DNA of 18,595 bases, from assembly GCA_964590945.1 (NCBI GenBank), contig CAZPXF010000043.1:1-18595 (forward strand). The letters are read 5' to 3'. A program made the position numbers and the translations under genes. Each line of letters begins with the position of its first letter. Position 1 is the first letter of the stretch. The stretch comes from CAZPXF01 sp964590945. Lineage in GTDB: Bacteria > Bacillota > Clostridia > Lachnospirales > Lachnospiraceae. The notes beneath the pieces were generated by a model. The model was not told the DNA's origin, did not search any database, and saw only the letters and a program-made list of their open reading frames with translations. Shown here in pieces: positions 7,923 through 14,618 of this stretch.

Positions 7923-9197
7923 TTATACGAATGCCGGGAACACAGCATCGTCCAGTTTTTTCGGCAGATTTTTCTTTTTGCCCTTGCAGCAGAGCGTAAG
8001 ATTTTCCGGACGAAAGATTTCACATGCCAGCTTCTGAATATCCTCCGGCGTTACACGGTTGTAAAATGCGCTCCGCTCTTCGAGGCTTGTCCAGGTCTGG
8101 CCAAGAAAATGGCGTTCGTATGCCATGATCCAGTTTAAGGATTCCGCATCGTCGAGCTGCGCTCCGGCATTGTCTACATATTGCGGGAGTACATAATCAA
8201 GGCAGATTCCCTCCCCACGCCCCAGCTGGCGGAGAATATCGATGACTTTTCCGGCTGCTTTGACCATCCGGGATGGAGCGATCTCAAAGGACAGATAAAT
8301 AGTTCCTCCGTTTGTATATTCCTCAAGATGCGAATCAAAGCTGTAAATATATCCGGTCTTCTCAGAAAGCTCCTGAAAAATGCGGCTGTTGTCTCCGCAG
8401 AAAAGCAGGTCATAGAGAAGTGAACGCGCCGCTTCTGTGTGGGATCCGGAACGGAAATCGAAGGAAAAACCAAGCTCGGAGGCGTCTCCTTTTTTCACGT
8501 GGAGAGTCTTTGGCCGTTGACAGAAATCCTCCGGTAAAGGGGCCGAATTATCATGGCGCAGTCCGAGATCCGGAAGCGCATAAGCGGACATCTGCCTTGC
8601 AAGGGTCGCAATATCCGTGCCGGTTACCGCTCCGGTCAGATAGAAGAAACAGTTGTCCAGACTCAAAAGACGGTACTGCATCTTCCTGAGCTCCTCGCAT
8701 CCGGCGGACTTTAAGATTTTCTTTTTTCCGGTAATGGTCTGGGCAAGGCTCGTCCCGTGCCACACCTCTTTCTGGTTCAGATAGTCGAGTTCCTTTTTCT
8801 CGTCAGCCTCGCGGATCTCTGCAAGGATACGCTTGCGTTCCAACTGGATATCCTTATCCGGCACATCGACCGGGCAGAAAATCCTGGCTATGATCCCGGC
8901 TGCCTCCCGGAAATGCTGCGGGGCGCCTGTGATCGTGAACTGGATCATCTCACGGTAAGTACAGGCGTTGAAGTCAAGTCCAAGACAGTCTAATGTACGG
9001 AACAATTCTCCGTTCATCTGCCGGTTGATATTTTTAAATACGATATGTTCGAAAAAGTGGGTCAATCCATTTTCCTCAGGGGATTCATAGAGCGAACCGC
9101 CGCGCACATACAGGCAGATGCAGAATGTATGCAGGTGCGGGTTCGGATAACTGTAAATGGGAAGGCCCTGGGCGGTATAGGTTGTCTGTTCAGTCAT
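7923..9197 (-). CDS. M16 family zinc metallopeptidase (insulinase/pitrilysin-like)
   Basis: A 424-residue M16-family peptidase. The inverted zinc motif HxxEH is present as HFFEH (47-51), and the third ligand is probably Glu127 in ERKRILAEI, 76 residues after the motif, as the family requires. The C-terminal half carries the usual second M16 domain (e.g. LLYDLLFCGDNSRIFQELSEKTGYIYSF). The length matches single-chain two-domain bacterial members that work as dimers or with an inactive partner. No partner M16 gene is adjacent, so a homodimer or an unlinked partner is inferred. No signal peptide is seen, so it is probably cytosolic. The RBS is weak (AGGAA, about 11 nt before the ATG). It is convergent with the RND gene and divergent from the PAP2 gene. 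The substrate is unknown. Confidence 0.9.
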   Translation of the reverse strand: MTEQTTYTAQGLPIYSYPNPHLHTFCICLYVRGGSLYESPEENGLTHFFEHIVFKNINRQMNGELFRTLDCLGLDFNACTYREMIQFTITGAPQHFREAAGIIARIFCPVDVPDKDIQLERKRILAEIREADEKKELDYLNQKEVWHGTSLAQTITGKKKILKSAGCEELRKMQYRLLSLDNCFFYLTGAVTGTDIATLARQMSAYALPDLGLRHDNSAPLPEDFCQRPKTLHVKKGDASELGFSFDFRSGSHTEAARSLLYDLLFCGDNSRIFQELSEKTGYIYSFDSHLEEYTNGGTIYLSFEIAPSRMVKAAGKVIDILRQLGRGEGICLDYVLPQYVDNAGAQLDDAESLNWIMAYERHFLGQTWTSLEERSAFYNRVTPEDIQKLACEIFRPENLTLCCKGKKKNLPKKLDDAVFPAFV

Positions 9198-9292
9198 AAG
9201 ATCACATGCTTTCCTGTTACCCTGTGTATACTGAGGGTATGTTTGAAAAAGGAAGACAAATGCTTCCTCTGGTTACCGGATGAATTGTAACA

Positions 9293-9301
9293 AGTATAGC
9301 A
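9293..9301 (-). promoter_or_regulatory. Candidate extended -10 promoter for the M16 peptidase
   Basis: The minus strand reads TGC-TATACT, an extended -10 box, about 95 nt upstream of the M16 ATG. The -35 region is poor (ATGCCA-like), so this call is weak. Between here and the ATG nothing else was recognised. Confidence 0.35.
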
Positions 9302-9381
9302 TACACCGGGGAGATTGGCATCCTTTTTCTGATTGAAAATGTTCCGGAAACGATCCGGATGCGAATGACCGGAGGATCTTT

Positions 9382-9411
9382 GAAAGGCCAAATGGGGATA
9401 AAGAAAGGCCA
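9382..9411 (+). repeat. Direct repeat GAAAGGCCA x2, 21 bp apart
   Basis: Two identical 9-bp copies of GAAAGGCCA lie at 9382-9390 and 9403-9411. Their start-to-start distance is 21 bp, two helical turns, and they end 7 bp before the candidate -35 box of the PAP2 gene. The placement suits tandem binding of an activator on one DNA face. Confidence 0.45.
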
Positions 9412-9418
9412 TACGGAC

Positions 9419-9447
9419 TGGTCAAATAAATCTGTCCGTGCTAGAAT
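9419..9447 (+). promoter_or_regulatory. Candidate promoter of PAP2 gene (9509)
   Basis: A -35 TGGTCA (4 of 6) is followed after 17 bp by TAGAAT with an upstream TGC (extended -10). The inverted repeat ACGGAC/GTCCGT (9413-9418, 9434-9439) overlaps it and may be an operator. The rest of the 9198-9508 gap holds only the sites listed here. Confidence 0.5.
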
Positions 9448-9508
9448 AGCAGATGTAAACAGAAAGATGGATCCATCGATCTGACAGAAACTGTTTTGGA
9501 GGATATAT

Positions 9509-10006
9509 ATGACCAGACAATTTTATATCAAAATGAATACGTGGTTCGGGAAACATCCAAAAGCAGGTTCCTTTGTCTGTCTTGCGAATCTTATCTGCAC
9601 AAAGCTGATCTATGTATGCTATCCGGTTCTTCTGGTTTCGCTGCTGATACGGCGCGACAGCCGGTTCCTGAGATCCTTTATCGTGCCCACAGTTTCCTTT
9701 GTCATTTTGAGCATCGTGCGTGACTGGATCGATGCGCCGCGCCCTTATGAAAAGTTTGAAACGCGGCCTTTGATCCCAAAGGAAACGAAGGGGAATTCAT
9801 TTCCAAGCCGCCATGTTTTTTCGGCGTTTGTCATAGCAATGGCGGGGTTTTATACAAACCCCCTGATCGGGACCGTTTTTGCAGTACTGGGGCTTGTCGT
9901 GGCGGTGTGCCGGGTGCTCGGAGGCGTTCATTTCCCAGGGGATGTGATCGCCGGGGCTTTGTTGGGGGTTATCAGCGGAGCGATCGGGTTCTACTGGGTT
10001 TCCTGA
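9509..10006 (+). CDS. PAP2-family membrane phosphatase (variant motifs)
   Basis: A 165-residue integral membrane PAP2 (phosphatidic acid phosphatase type 2) protein that dephosphorylates a lipid or isoprenoid (pyro)phosphate at the membrane. All three motifs are visible with substitutions: C1 R71-x6-R78-P79 (Arg instead of the usual Lys), C2 SFPSRH (97-102, Arg instead of Gly), and C3 CRVLGGVHFPGD (134-145, Cys instead of Ser; His141 and Asp145 kept). Hydrophobic stretches flank the motifs. The start ATG follows GGAGG (9498-9502) by 6 nt. It stands alone between the divergent M16 gene and pta, which has its own promoter. The substrate could be undecaprenyl pyrophosphate or phosphatidylglycerol phosphate; the sequence does not decide. 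Confidence 0.88.
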   Translation: MTRQFYIKMNTWFGKHPKAGSFVCLANLICTKLIYVCYPVLLVSLLIRRDSRFLRSFIVPTVSFVILSIVRDWIDAPRPYEKFETRPLIPKETKGNSFPSRHVFSAFVIAMAGFYTNPLIGTVFAVLGLVVAVCRVLGGVHFPGDVIAGALLGVISGAIGFYWVS

Positions 10007-10052
10007 TGAAAAACCTACGGTTTAAGTATTAAAAAAAATACAGCCGGAACTA

Positions 10053-10081
10053 TTGGATTTTTATACAAAAAAGGTTATCAT
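10053..10081 (+). promoter_or_regulatory. Candidate pta promoter
   Basis: A -35 TTGGAT (10053-10058), 17 bp, and -10 TATCAT (10076-10081), with A-rich DNA upstream. The ATG is about 37 nt after the expected transcript start. Confidence 0.55.
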
Positions 10082-10124
10082 AGAACTATGAGAAAACCAG
10101 TATTGTTATAGGAGGTATTTTAAA

Positions 10125-11111
10125 ATGAACAATGGATTTGGTCATCTGATCAGTATTTTGAAGAAGAGTCCTAAGACGATCGTATTTACAGAGGGCAGCG
10201 ATCCACGTATCCTGGAGGCGGCTTCCCGTTTGCTGGCAAGCAGCTTCCTTCATCCGATCCTTGTAGGGAATGCGGACGAGATTTATGAGGCCGCAGAGGA
10301 GGCAGGCTATAATATCCGCGGCGCTGAGATCATCGATCCGGACAACTGGGATAGATTTGATGAGATGGTGGAGCTTTTCTGCGAGCTTCGGAAGTCCAAA
10401 GGAATGACCCCGGAGAAAGCAATTCCGATGCTGAAACAGGCGAACTATTTCGGAACGATGCTTGTTAAGATGGGTGTTGCGGATTCCCTTCTCGGAGGCG
10501 CTACATATTCGACGGCTGATACGGTTCGTCCGGCTCTGCAGATCATCAAGACCAAACCGGAGAACAAGATCGTATCATCCTGCTTCATTCTTGTTCGTCC
10601 TGCAGCATCCAGCGAGAACGAAGTGCTGGCGATGGGCGACTGCGCGATCAATATTGAGCCGTCTGAGGACGAGCTTGTTGAGATTGGTATCGAGACGGCA
10701 AAATGTGCACAGATCTTCGGTATAGATCCTAAGGTTGCATATCTGAGCTACTCCACATTAGGCTCCGGTAAAGGCCCTACGGTTGACAAGATGAGAAATG
10801 CGGCAAAGAAGGCGAAAGCAGCAGCTCCGGACATGGTGATCGATGGCGAGCTTCAGTTTGACGCGGCGGTTTCTCCTCGTGTAGCGCAGACCAAATGCCC
10901 GGAATCTGAGATTGCCGGACAGGCGAATACATTCATTTTCCCGGATATCAACGCCGGTAACGTCGGCTACAAGATCGCTCAGCGTCTTGGACGGTTCGAT
11001 GCATACGGCCCGATCCTTCTGGGACTGAATGCACCGATCAACGACCTGTCCCGCGGATGCAACGCTCTGGAGGTTTACTCTATGGCGATCATCACGGCGG
11101 CTCTTGCATAA
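10125..11111 (+). CDS. pta: Phosphate acetyltransferase
   Basis: A 328-residue phosphotransacetylase that converts acetyl-CoA plus phosphate to acetyl phosphate and CoA, the first step of the Pta-AckA acetate/ATP pathway in the cytosol. Family signatures are clear: TIVFTEGSDPRILEAA near the N-terminus, YSTADTVRPALQIIKT (about 128-143), LSYSTLGSGKGP, DGELQFDAAVSP, and the C-terminal ANTFIFPDINAGNVGYKIAQRLG. The length matches the short, single-domain class typical of Clostridia. The start is supported by AGGAGG (10110-10115) 9 nt upstream. The gene has its own promoter and a strong terminator, so it is monocistronic; ackA, often the next gene in related bacteria, is not in this window. Confidence 0.96.
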   Translation: MNNGFGHLISILKKSPKTIVFTEGSDPRILEAASRLLASSFLHPILVGNADEIYEAAEEAGYNIRGAEIIDPDNWDRFDEMVELFCELRKSKGMTPEKAIPMLKQANYFGTMLVKMGVADSLLGGATYSTADTVRPALQIIKTKPENKIVSSCFILVRPAASSENEVLAMGDCAINIEPSEDELVEIGIETAKCAQIFGIDPKVAYLSYSTLGSGKGPTVDKMRNAAKKAKAAAPDMVIDGELQFDAAVSPRVAQTKCPESEIAGQANTFIFPDINAGNVGYKIAQRLGRFDAYGPILLGLNAPINDLSRGCNALEVYSMAIITAALA

Positions 11112-11144
11112 TCGCAGACTGTAAGAGGTAAGAATTTCATGAAT

Positions 11145-11197
11145 AAAATCCCTGTATTTGCATATGGCTAAGATATGGCTAAGTACAGGGATTTTTT
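11145..11197 (+). terminator. pta terminator with tandem duplication in its loop
   Basis: A perfect 12-bp stem (AAAATCCCTGTA / TACAGGGATTTT) ends in TTTTTT. The 27-nt loop consists mainly of two adjacent identical copies of ATATGGCTAAG (11162-11172 and 11173-11183). Confidence 0.85.
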
Positions 11198-11242
11198 GCT
11201 GGATTTTTCAGGCGTCGTGTGTTAAAATTTCCCTATTAAATG

Positions 11243-11351
11243 ATATTAGGGAGTAGTTCACACCATTTGGCACAGGATCATGGTGTTATGCATAACGTCA
11301 GCACGCCGGAAGGCCGGGATGCATACTGAGATAAGAACGAGACTTTTATTG
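11243..11351 (+). promoter_or_regulatory. Probable yybP-ykoY (Mn2+) riboswitch aptamer
   Basis: The leader of the antiporter gene carries the hallmarks of the yybP-ykoY manganese riboswitch class: AGGGAGTAG (11248-11256) near the 5' end, AACGTCA (11294-11300), CTGAGA, and ACGAGAC at the 3' end. Stems can be drawn: GTTC with GAAC; a hairpin ACACCAT/ATGGTGT; and a long arm TATGCAT/ATGCATA enclosing AACGTCA and a CCGG-AAGG-CCGG hairpin. The downstream gene is a cation transporter, as is usual for the class. The 3' strand overlaps a terminator stem. Assignment is by recalled consensus, not by a covariance search. Confidence 0.82.
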
Positions 11352-11385
11352 TTTCCTTTGCGGTGCAGTAGAAGTCTTTTATATT
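11340..11385 (+). terminator. Expression-platform terminator of the riboswitch
   Basis: AGACTTTTATTG (11340-11351) can pair over 12 positions, two of them G-U, with CAGTAGAAGTCT (11366-11377), followed by TTTATATT. The 5' strand is the same segment that closes the aptamer, so ligand binding should prevent this hairpin and allow read-through: an ON switch. Confidence 0.75.
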
Positions 11386-11433
11386 GCTCAAAACGGCATC
11401 ATATCTTATGTTAGAAAGGCGGTATAAAAGTAA

Positions 11434-12354
11434 ATGATGTATGTATGGTTGATCGTTGGTTTCGTTCTTCTTGTGAAGGGCGCGGATTTCTTTGTGGATG
11501 GAAGCTGTTCTGTGGCGCGGGCGCTGAAGGTTCCGGCAGTTGTGATCGGGCTTACGGTCGTCGCTATGGGGACAAGTCTTCCGGAGGCGTCGGTCAGTAT
11601 CACTGCCGGCCTTTCGGGAAATAATGATATCGCGCTTGGAAATGTTGTCGGCTCCAATATTTTTAATCTGCTGGTTGTCATCGGGGCATGTGCGGCGATC
11701 CGGGCGTTCGATGTGGATGCGGAGCTTTTAAAGCGCGATATGCCGCTGAATATTGCGGTGAGCATATTGCTGGTCTGTTTCATGGGAAATGGACAGGTCA
11801 GCCGGGTGGAAGGAATTCTGCTTCTGCTTATCATGGTGATCTACCTGGTGGTCGTAGTGAGAAGCGCTTTGAAAAACAGAATCGAAGCGGATGAGGAGGA
11901 AGAGATCTTCGGCGTTATCAGGACGCTGGTTTATATCGTTGGCGGTATTATTGCGATCATCCTCGGAGGAAATCTTGTTGTAGAGAGCGCCTGTGATATT
12001 GCAGAGCATTTCGGTATGAGCCAGAACCTGATCGCGCTGACGATCGTAGCGATCGGAACCTCCCTTCCGGAGCTTGTGACGTCGATCACAGCGGCCAGAA
12101 AAGGGGAGAGCGGACTTGCGCTTGGAAACGCGGTCGGTTCCTGTATGTTTAATATACTGTTTATTTTGGGGGCATCCTGCTCCTTGTCACCGATCGCTGC
12201 GACAATGGAAAATATCATAGACGCGGGAATGCTTGTGGGAACATCAGCGCTGCTTGCGGTTTTCTGTTATACGAAAAAGCATGTGACGCGGCTGGAAGGC
12301 GCAGCATGTGTTCTCATATGGGTCGCTTATGTCGCTTATGCGATCATCCGTTAA
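11434..12354 (+). CDS. CaCA-family cation antiporter (YrbG/Na+/Ca2+ exchanger-like)
   Basis: A 306-residue membrane antiporter of the calcium/cation antiporter superfamily. It has the two diagnostic alpha repeats: GLTVVAMGTSLPE (39-51) to GNVVGSNIFN (69-78), and ALTIVAIGTSLPE (201-213) to GNAVGSCMFN (231-240). The ion-binding acids are Glu51 and Glu213. An acidic linker EADEEEE (151-157) separates the halves, and about ten hydrophobic segments are visible. The RBS is AAAGGCGG, about 11 nt upstream; ATG at 11437 is an alternative start. Family members usually exchange Ca2+ for Na+ or H+, but the Mn2+-type riboswitch in its leader suggests that Mn2+ is a physiological substrate here. A PAP2 gene follows 38 bp downstream in the same direction. 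Confidence 0.93.
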   Translation: MMYVWLIVGFVLLVKGADFFVDGSCSVARALKVPAVVIGLTVVAMGTSLPEASVSITAGLSGNNDIALGNVVGSNIFNLLVVIGACAAIRAFDVDAELLKRDMPLNIAVSILLVCFMGNGQVSRVEGILLLLIMVIYLVVVVRSALKNRIEADEEEEIFGVIRTLVYIVGGIIAIILGGNLVVESACDIAEHFGMSQNLIALTIVAIGTSLPELVTSITAARKGESGLALGNAVGSCMFNILFILGASCSLSPIAATMENIIDAGMLVGTSALLAVFCYTKKHVTRLEGAACVLIWVAYVAYAIIR

Positions 12355-12392
12355 ATACCGGGACGCCATCAGGAAAAGGAGAAGTTTAAAAT

Positions 12393-12944
12393 ATGTGGGC
12401 AAGCTTGAATGATACAGAAGTGCAGGCGCTGCTTTGGATACAGGAGCATCTGCGGAATGATTTTCTGACTCCGGTCTTTCGCTTTATAACAAGATTCGGA
12501 GACGGCGGGATCTTTTGGATCGTGGTATGCCTGCTGTTGCTGCTGGCGTCGAAAACGCGCAGGGAAATCGGGATACCTGCGGCAATGTCACTGGCGCTCA
12601 ATGCTCTGGTGACCAATGTGTTTTTGAAAAATATGATTGGCAGGATCCGGCCCTATGACTGGGTTACGAATTTGCAGATACTGACCGCTGAGCCCCATGA
12701 TTTTTCCTTTCCCTCCGGGCATTCTGCGGCGTCCTTTTCGGTGGCGATGGCAATCTGTCTTTCCGGACATAAAAAGGCAGGAACGGCGGCGCTTGTGTTT
12801 GCGGCGCTGATCGCCGTGTCGAGGCTGTATCTGGGCGTGCATTATCCGACGGACGTACTGGGCGGGGCGCTGATCGGATGCCTGTCGGCGCTTATAATAA
12901 AGAAACTGTATCAGGGCAGACACAGGGAGTCTGCCGGAGAGTAG
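12393..12944 (+). CDS. PAP2-family membrane phosphatase (canonical motifs)
   Basis: A 183-residue integral membrane PAP2 phosphatase with a complete active site: Lys79-x6-Arg86-Pro87 (KNMIGRIRP), SFPSGH (105-110), and SRLYLGVHYPTD (143-154, with His150 and Asp154). The motifs sit at the ends of predicted helices, as expected for extracytoplasmic hydrolysis of lipid phosphates; undecaprenyl pyrophosphate (BcrC-type recycling) is a plausible substrate. AAGGAG lies 11 nt before the ATG. It is 38 bp after the antiporter and 56 bp before the DUF815 ATPase, with no terminator on either side, so it is probably in the riboswitch-controlled operon. It differs from the PAP2 protein at 9509, which has substituted motifs, so the two are not recent duplicates. 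Confidence 0.92.
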   Translation: MWASLNDTEVQALLWIQEHLRNDFLTPVFRFITRFGDGGIFWIVVCLLLLLASKTRREIGIPAAMSLALNALVTNVFLKNMIGRIRPYDWVTNLQILTAEPHDFSFPSGHSAASFSVAMAICLSGHKKAGTAALVFAALIAVSRLYLGVHYPTDVLGGALIGCLSALIIKKLYQGRHRESAGE

Positions 12945-13000
12945 ATCATAAGGCCGGGCGGATTCCTGACCTTGACAATAACATAAAAGAGGCGAAGAAT

Positions 13001-14341
13001 ATGAATCACATCGTGTCACAATTATTATTATACGGCGATATGCCGAAGGATTCCATTTTGATGGAATTATCCGGAATATACGAAGATTTTTATGCGGGGG
13101 ATTACAGAAAGTCCGAACTTACAACCCGGATATTCCGGCAGATGAAGAGGATCCTGCAGGTATCTACGGATTATGGCTTCAACCAGAATCTATGGCATAA
13201 CTATCTGACATTCCTCCTTATCACCGACGAGAATCCGTTCAGTATTACCTGTGAGAAAACGGGGGCGAAGGAAGGAAGCGTCAATTATTTTGCAAAGAAT
13301 GATTTCCGGGCATTTCTCGCTCTTTTCCGGTTTGATTTTTCTGAACTGGAAAGGACTTTGCACATCGACTGTTTCAGCCGTATTTCGGACTATAAGGCGA
13401 TCCATAAGCCGGAGCTGATGTACAATCGAAATGTCAGCGAGAAGGTGCAGGCGCTCAGCCGGAAGCTGGAGCAGGCCGGGGATGAAGAAGAATTCTTTGA
13501 TCTGGTGACGGAGTTTTACCGCGCCTATGGAGTCGGAATGTTCGGACTTAATAAAGCGTTCCGCATCAGCGCTGTGGATGATACAAGAGTTCTGTTCCAT
13601 CCGATCAACAATATGGAGCATGTCGTGCTGGACGACCTTGTGGGTTATGAGATCCAGAAGAAGAAGCTGATCGACAATACAAAGGCATTTGTGGAGGGGC
13701 GCAAGGCGAACAACGTGCTGCTCTTCGGCGACAGCGGAACCGGCAAGTCCACGAGTATCAAGGCGATCGTCAACGAATTTTATGACAGCGGTCTGCGCAT
13801 GATCGAGATTTACAAGCATCAGTTCAAGGATCTTTCCAATGTGATCGCGCAGATCAAAAACCGCAATTATAAATTTATTATTTACATGGATGATCTTTCC
13901 TTTGAGGAGTTTGAGATTGAGTATAAATTCCTGAAAGCAGTGATCGAAGGCGGCGTGGAGACGAAGCCTGAAAATATCCTGATCTATGCGACGTCCAACC
14001 GCCGTCATCTGATCAAGGAGACATGGAATGACCGCGACGATATGGAAAATAAAAACGGCATTCACCGTTCGGATACAGTGGAAGAGAAGCTTTCCCTTGT
14101 CAATCGTTTTGGCGTTACGATCTGTTTCTCAAAGCCGAGTCAGAAAGAGTATTTTGGCATTGTGATCGAGCTCGCAAGAAGAGCGGGCATCACCCTTAGC
14201 GACGAGAAACTGAAGGCGGAGGCAAACAAATGGGAATTGAGCCACGGCGGTATTTCCGGAAGAACGGCGCAGCAGTTTGTCAATTATCTTTTGGGAGATG
14301 AAAAGAATCTATTGGGGGATGCAAAGAATCTGTCAAATTGA
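13001..14341 (+). CDS. DUF815-family AAA-type ATPase
   Basis: A 446-residue ATP-binding protein resembling the DUF815 family. The C-terminal half holds a P-loop, FGDSGTGKST (Walker A, 242-251, Lys249), then a Walker B segment FIIYMDDLSFEE (292-303), a sensor-like YATSNRRHL segment, and a HRSDTVEEKLSLVNRFG stretch typical of the family. The N-terminal 200 residues are helical with no recognised domain. The start ATG at 13001 follows GAGG by about 8 nt and matches the family start; a frame from 12878 overlaps the PAP2 gene and was rejected. The C-terminus ends in an imperfect duplication (LLGDEKNLLGDAKNLSN). Cytosolic; the cellular role of the family is unknown. It is the last gene before strong terminators. 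Confidence 0.9.
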   Translation: MNHIVSQLLLYGDMPKDSILMELSGIYEDFYAGDYRKSELTTRIFRQMKRILQVSTDYGFNQNLWHNYLTFLLITDENPFSITCEKTGAKEGSVNYFAKNDFRAFLALFRFDFSELERTLHIDCFSRISDYKAIHKPELMYNRNVSEKVQALSRKLEQAGDEEEFFDLVTEFYRAYGVGMFGLNKAFRISAVDDTRVLFHPINNMEHVVLDDLVGYEIQKKKLIDNTKAFVEGRKANNVLLFGDSGTGKSTSIKAIVNEFYDSGLRMIEIYKHQFKDLSNVIAQIKNRNYKFIIYMDDLSFEEFEIEYKFLKAVIEGGVETKPENILIYATSNRRHLIKETWNDRDDMENKNGIHRSDTVEEKLSLVNRFGVTICFSKPSQKEYFGIVIELARRAGITLSDEKLKAEANKWELSHGGISGRTAQQFVNYLLGDEKNLLGDAKNLSN

Positions 14342-14351
14342 CAGGAAAAAA

Positions 14352-14378
14352 GCCGTCCGGCGCATCGCACGCGACGGC
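14352..14378. terminator. First hairpin after the DUF815 gene
   Basis: GCCGTC/GACGGC with an inner GCG/CGC pairing and a 2-nt bulge. It is flanked by A-runs on both sides, which become a U-tract on the minus strand, so it may back up termination of minus-strand transcripts. Confidence 0.5.
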
Positions 14379-14385
14379 AAAAAAT

Positions 14386-14425
14386 AAGAGCTATCTGATC
14401 AAGTTTCAAATCAGATAGCTCTTTT
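14386..14425. terminator. Strong bidirectional terminator
   Basis: A perfect 14-bp stem (AAGAGCTATCTGAT / ATCAGATAGCTCTT) with a 10-nt loop. It ends in TTTT on the plus strand (for the DUF815 operon) and ATTTTTT on the minus strand (for the short transcript starting near 14612). Confidence 0.92.
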
Positions 14426-14447
14426 AATGAATAATTAGAAGCTTCAC
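14424..14447 (-). CDS. Micro-ORF 3, 7 codons (MKLLIIH)
   Basis: GTG start, 7 nt after a perfect AGGAGG (14455-14460). The stop codon ends exactly where the terminator stem begins. The peptide is hydrophobic. Translation is unproven. Confidence 0.3.
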   Translation of the reverse strand: MKLLIIH

Positions 14448-14484
14448 TGTATAACCTCCTGTTCCACAGATTCAACTGGAATGA

Positions 14485-14505
14485 TTATGGATCATGTCCT
14501 CCCAT
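14485..14505 (-). CDS. Micro-ORF 2, 6 codons (MGGHDP)
   Basis: ATG start, 8 nt after AGGAGG (14514-14519) within AAAGGAGGAGA, the strongest ribosome-binding site of the set. The peptide has a metal-ligand-like GGH. Translation is unproven. Confidence 0.3.
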   Translation of the reverse strand: MGGHDP

Positions 14506-14572
14506 TGTAATCTCCTCCTTTACTACAGCTTATCTATAATAAACTCCTCGTGGAGATCGAATAAAGAAAAAC

Positions 14573-14584
14573 TTAACATCCCAT
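14573..14584 (-). CDS. Micro-ORF 1, 3 codons (MGC)
   Basis: ATG-GGA-TGT-TAA, 8 nt after AGGAGG (14593-14598) and about 28 nt from the expected transcript start. It is close to the smallest possible frame, and may be a ribosome-loading site rather than a peptide gene. Confidence 0.25.
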   Translation of the reverse strand: MGC

Positions 14585-14618
14585 TGGTCTGTCCTCCTGT
14601 TTTCTTGTTGATAGTTGA

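Larger units (their letters stand above)
14386..14612 (-). ncRNA. Putative short transcript with three micro-ORFs / GGAGG-rich small RNA
   Basis: An isolated transcription unit of about 230 nt is bounded by a perfect consensus promoter (14619-14647) and a strong terminator (14386-14425). It holds three tiny frames (MGC, MGGHDP, MKLLIIH), each behind a perfect AGGAGG at 7-8 nt. A GAGGAG without start codon lies in a small CTCC-ACGA-GGAG hairpin (14544-14555), and a GGGAGG lies inside the second frame. A TTCCA/TGGAA hairpin separates frames two and three. The next gene in this direction is convergent, so this is not the leader of a larger gene. It could be a micropeptide operon or a GGA-rich RNA that titrates an RNA-binding protein; no known family was recognised. 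Confidence 0.5.

Noticed and set aside
9509..12944. The two PAP2 genes as a recent duplication
   Set aside because: Their motifs and flanking residues differ widely; they are distinct family members.
12972..13000. TTGACA-N17-AAGAAT as a private promoter for the DUF815 gene
   Set aside because: The transcript would begin after the start codon, and AAGAAT is a weak -10; cotranscription with the PAP2 gene is simpler.
13190..14065. A 291-codon minus-strand frame opposite the DUF815 gene
   Set aside because: Antisense shadow of a gene with Walker motifs; no recognisable domain.
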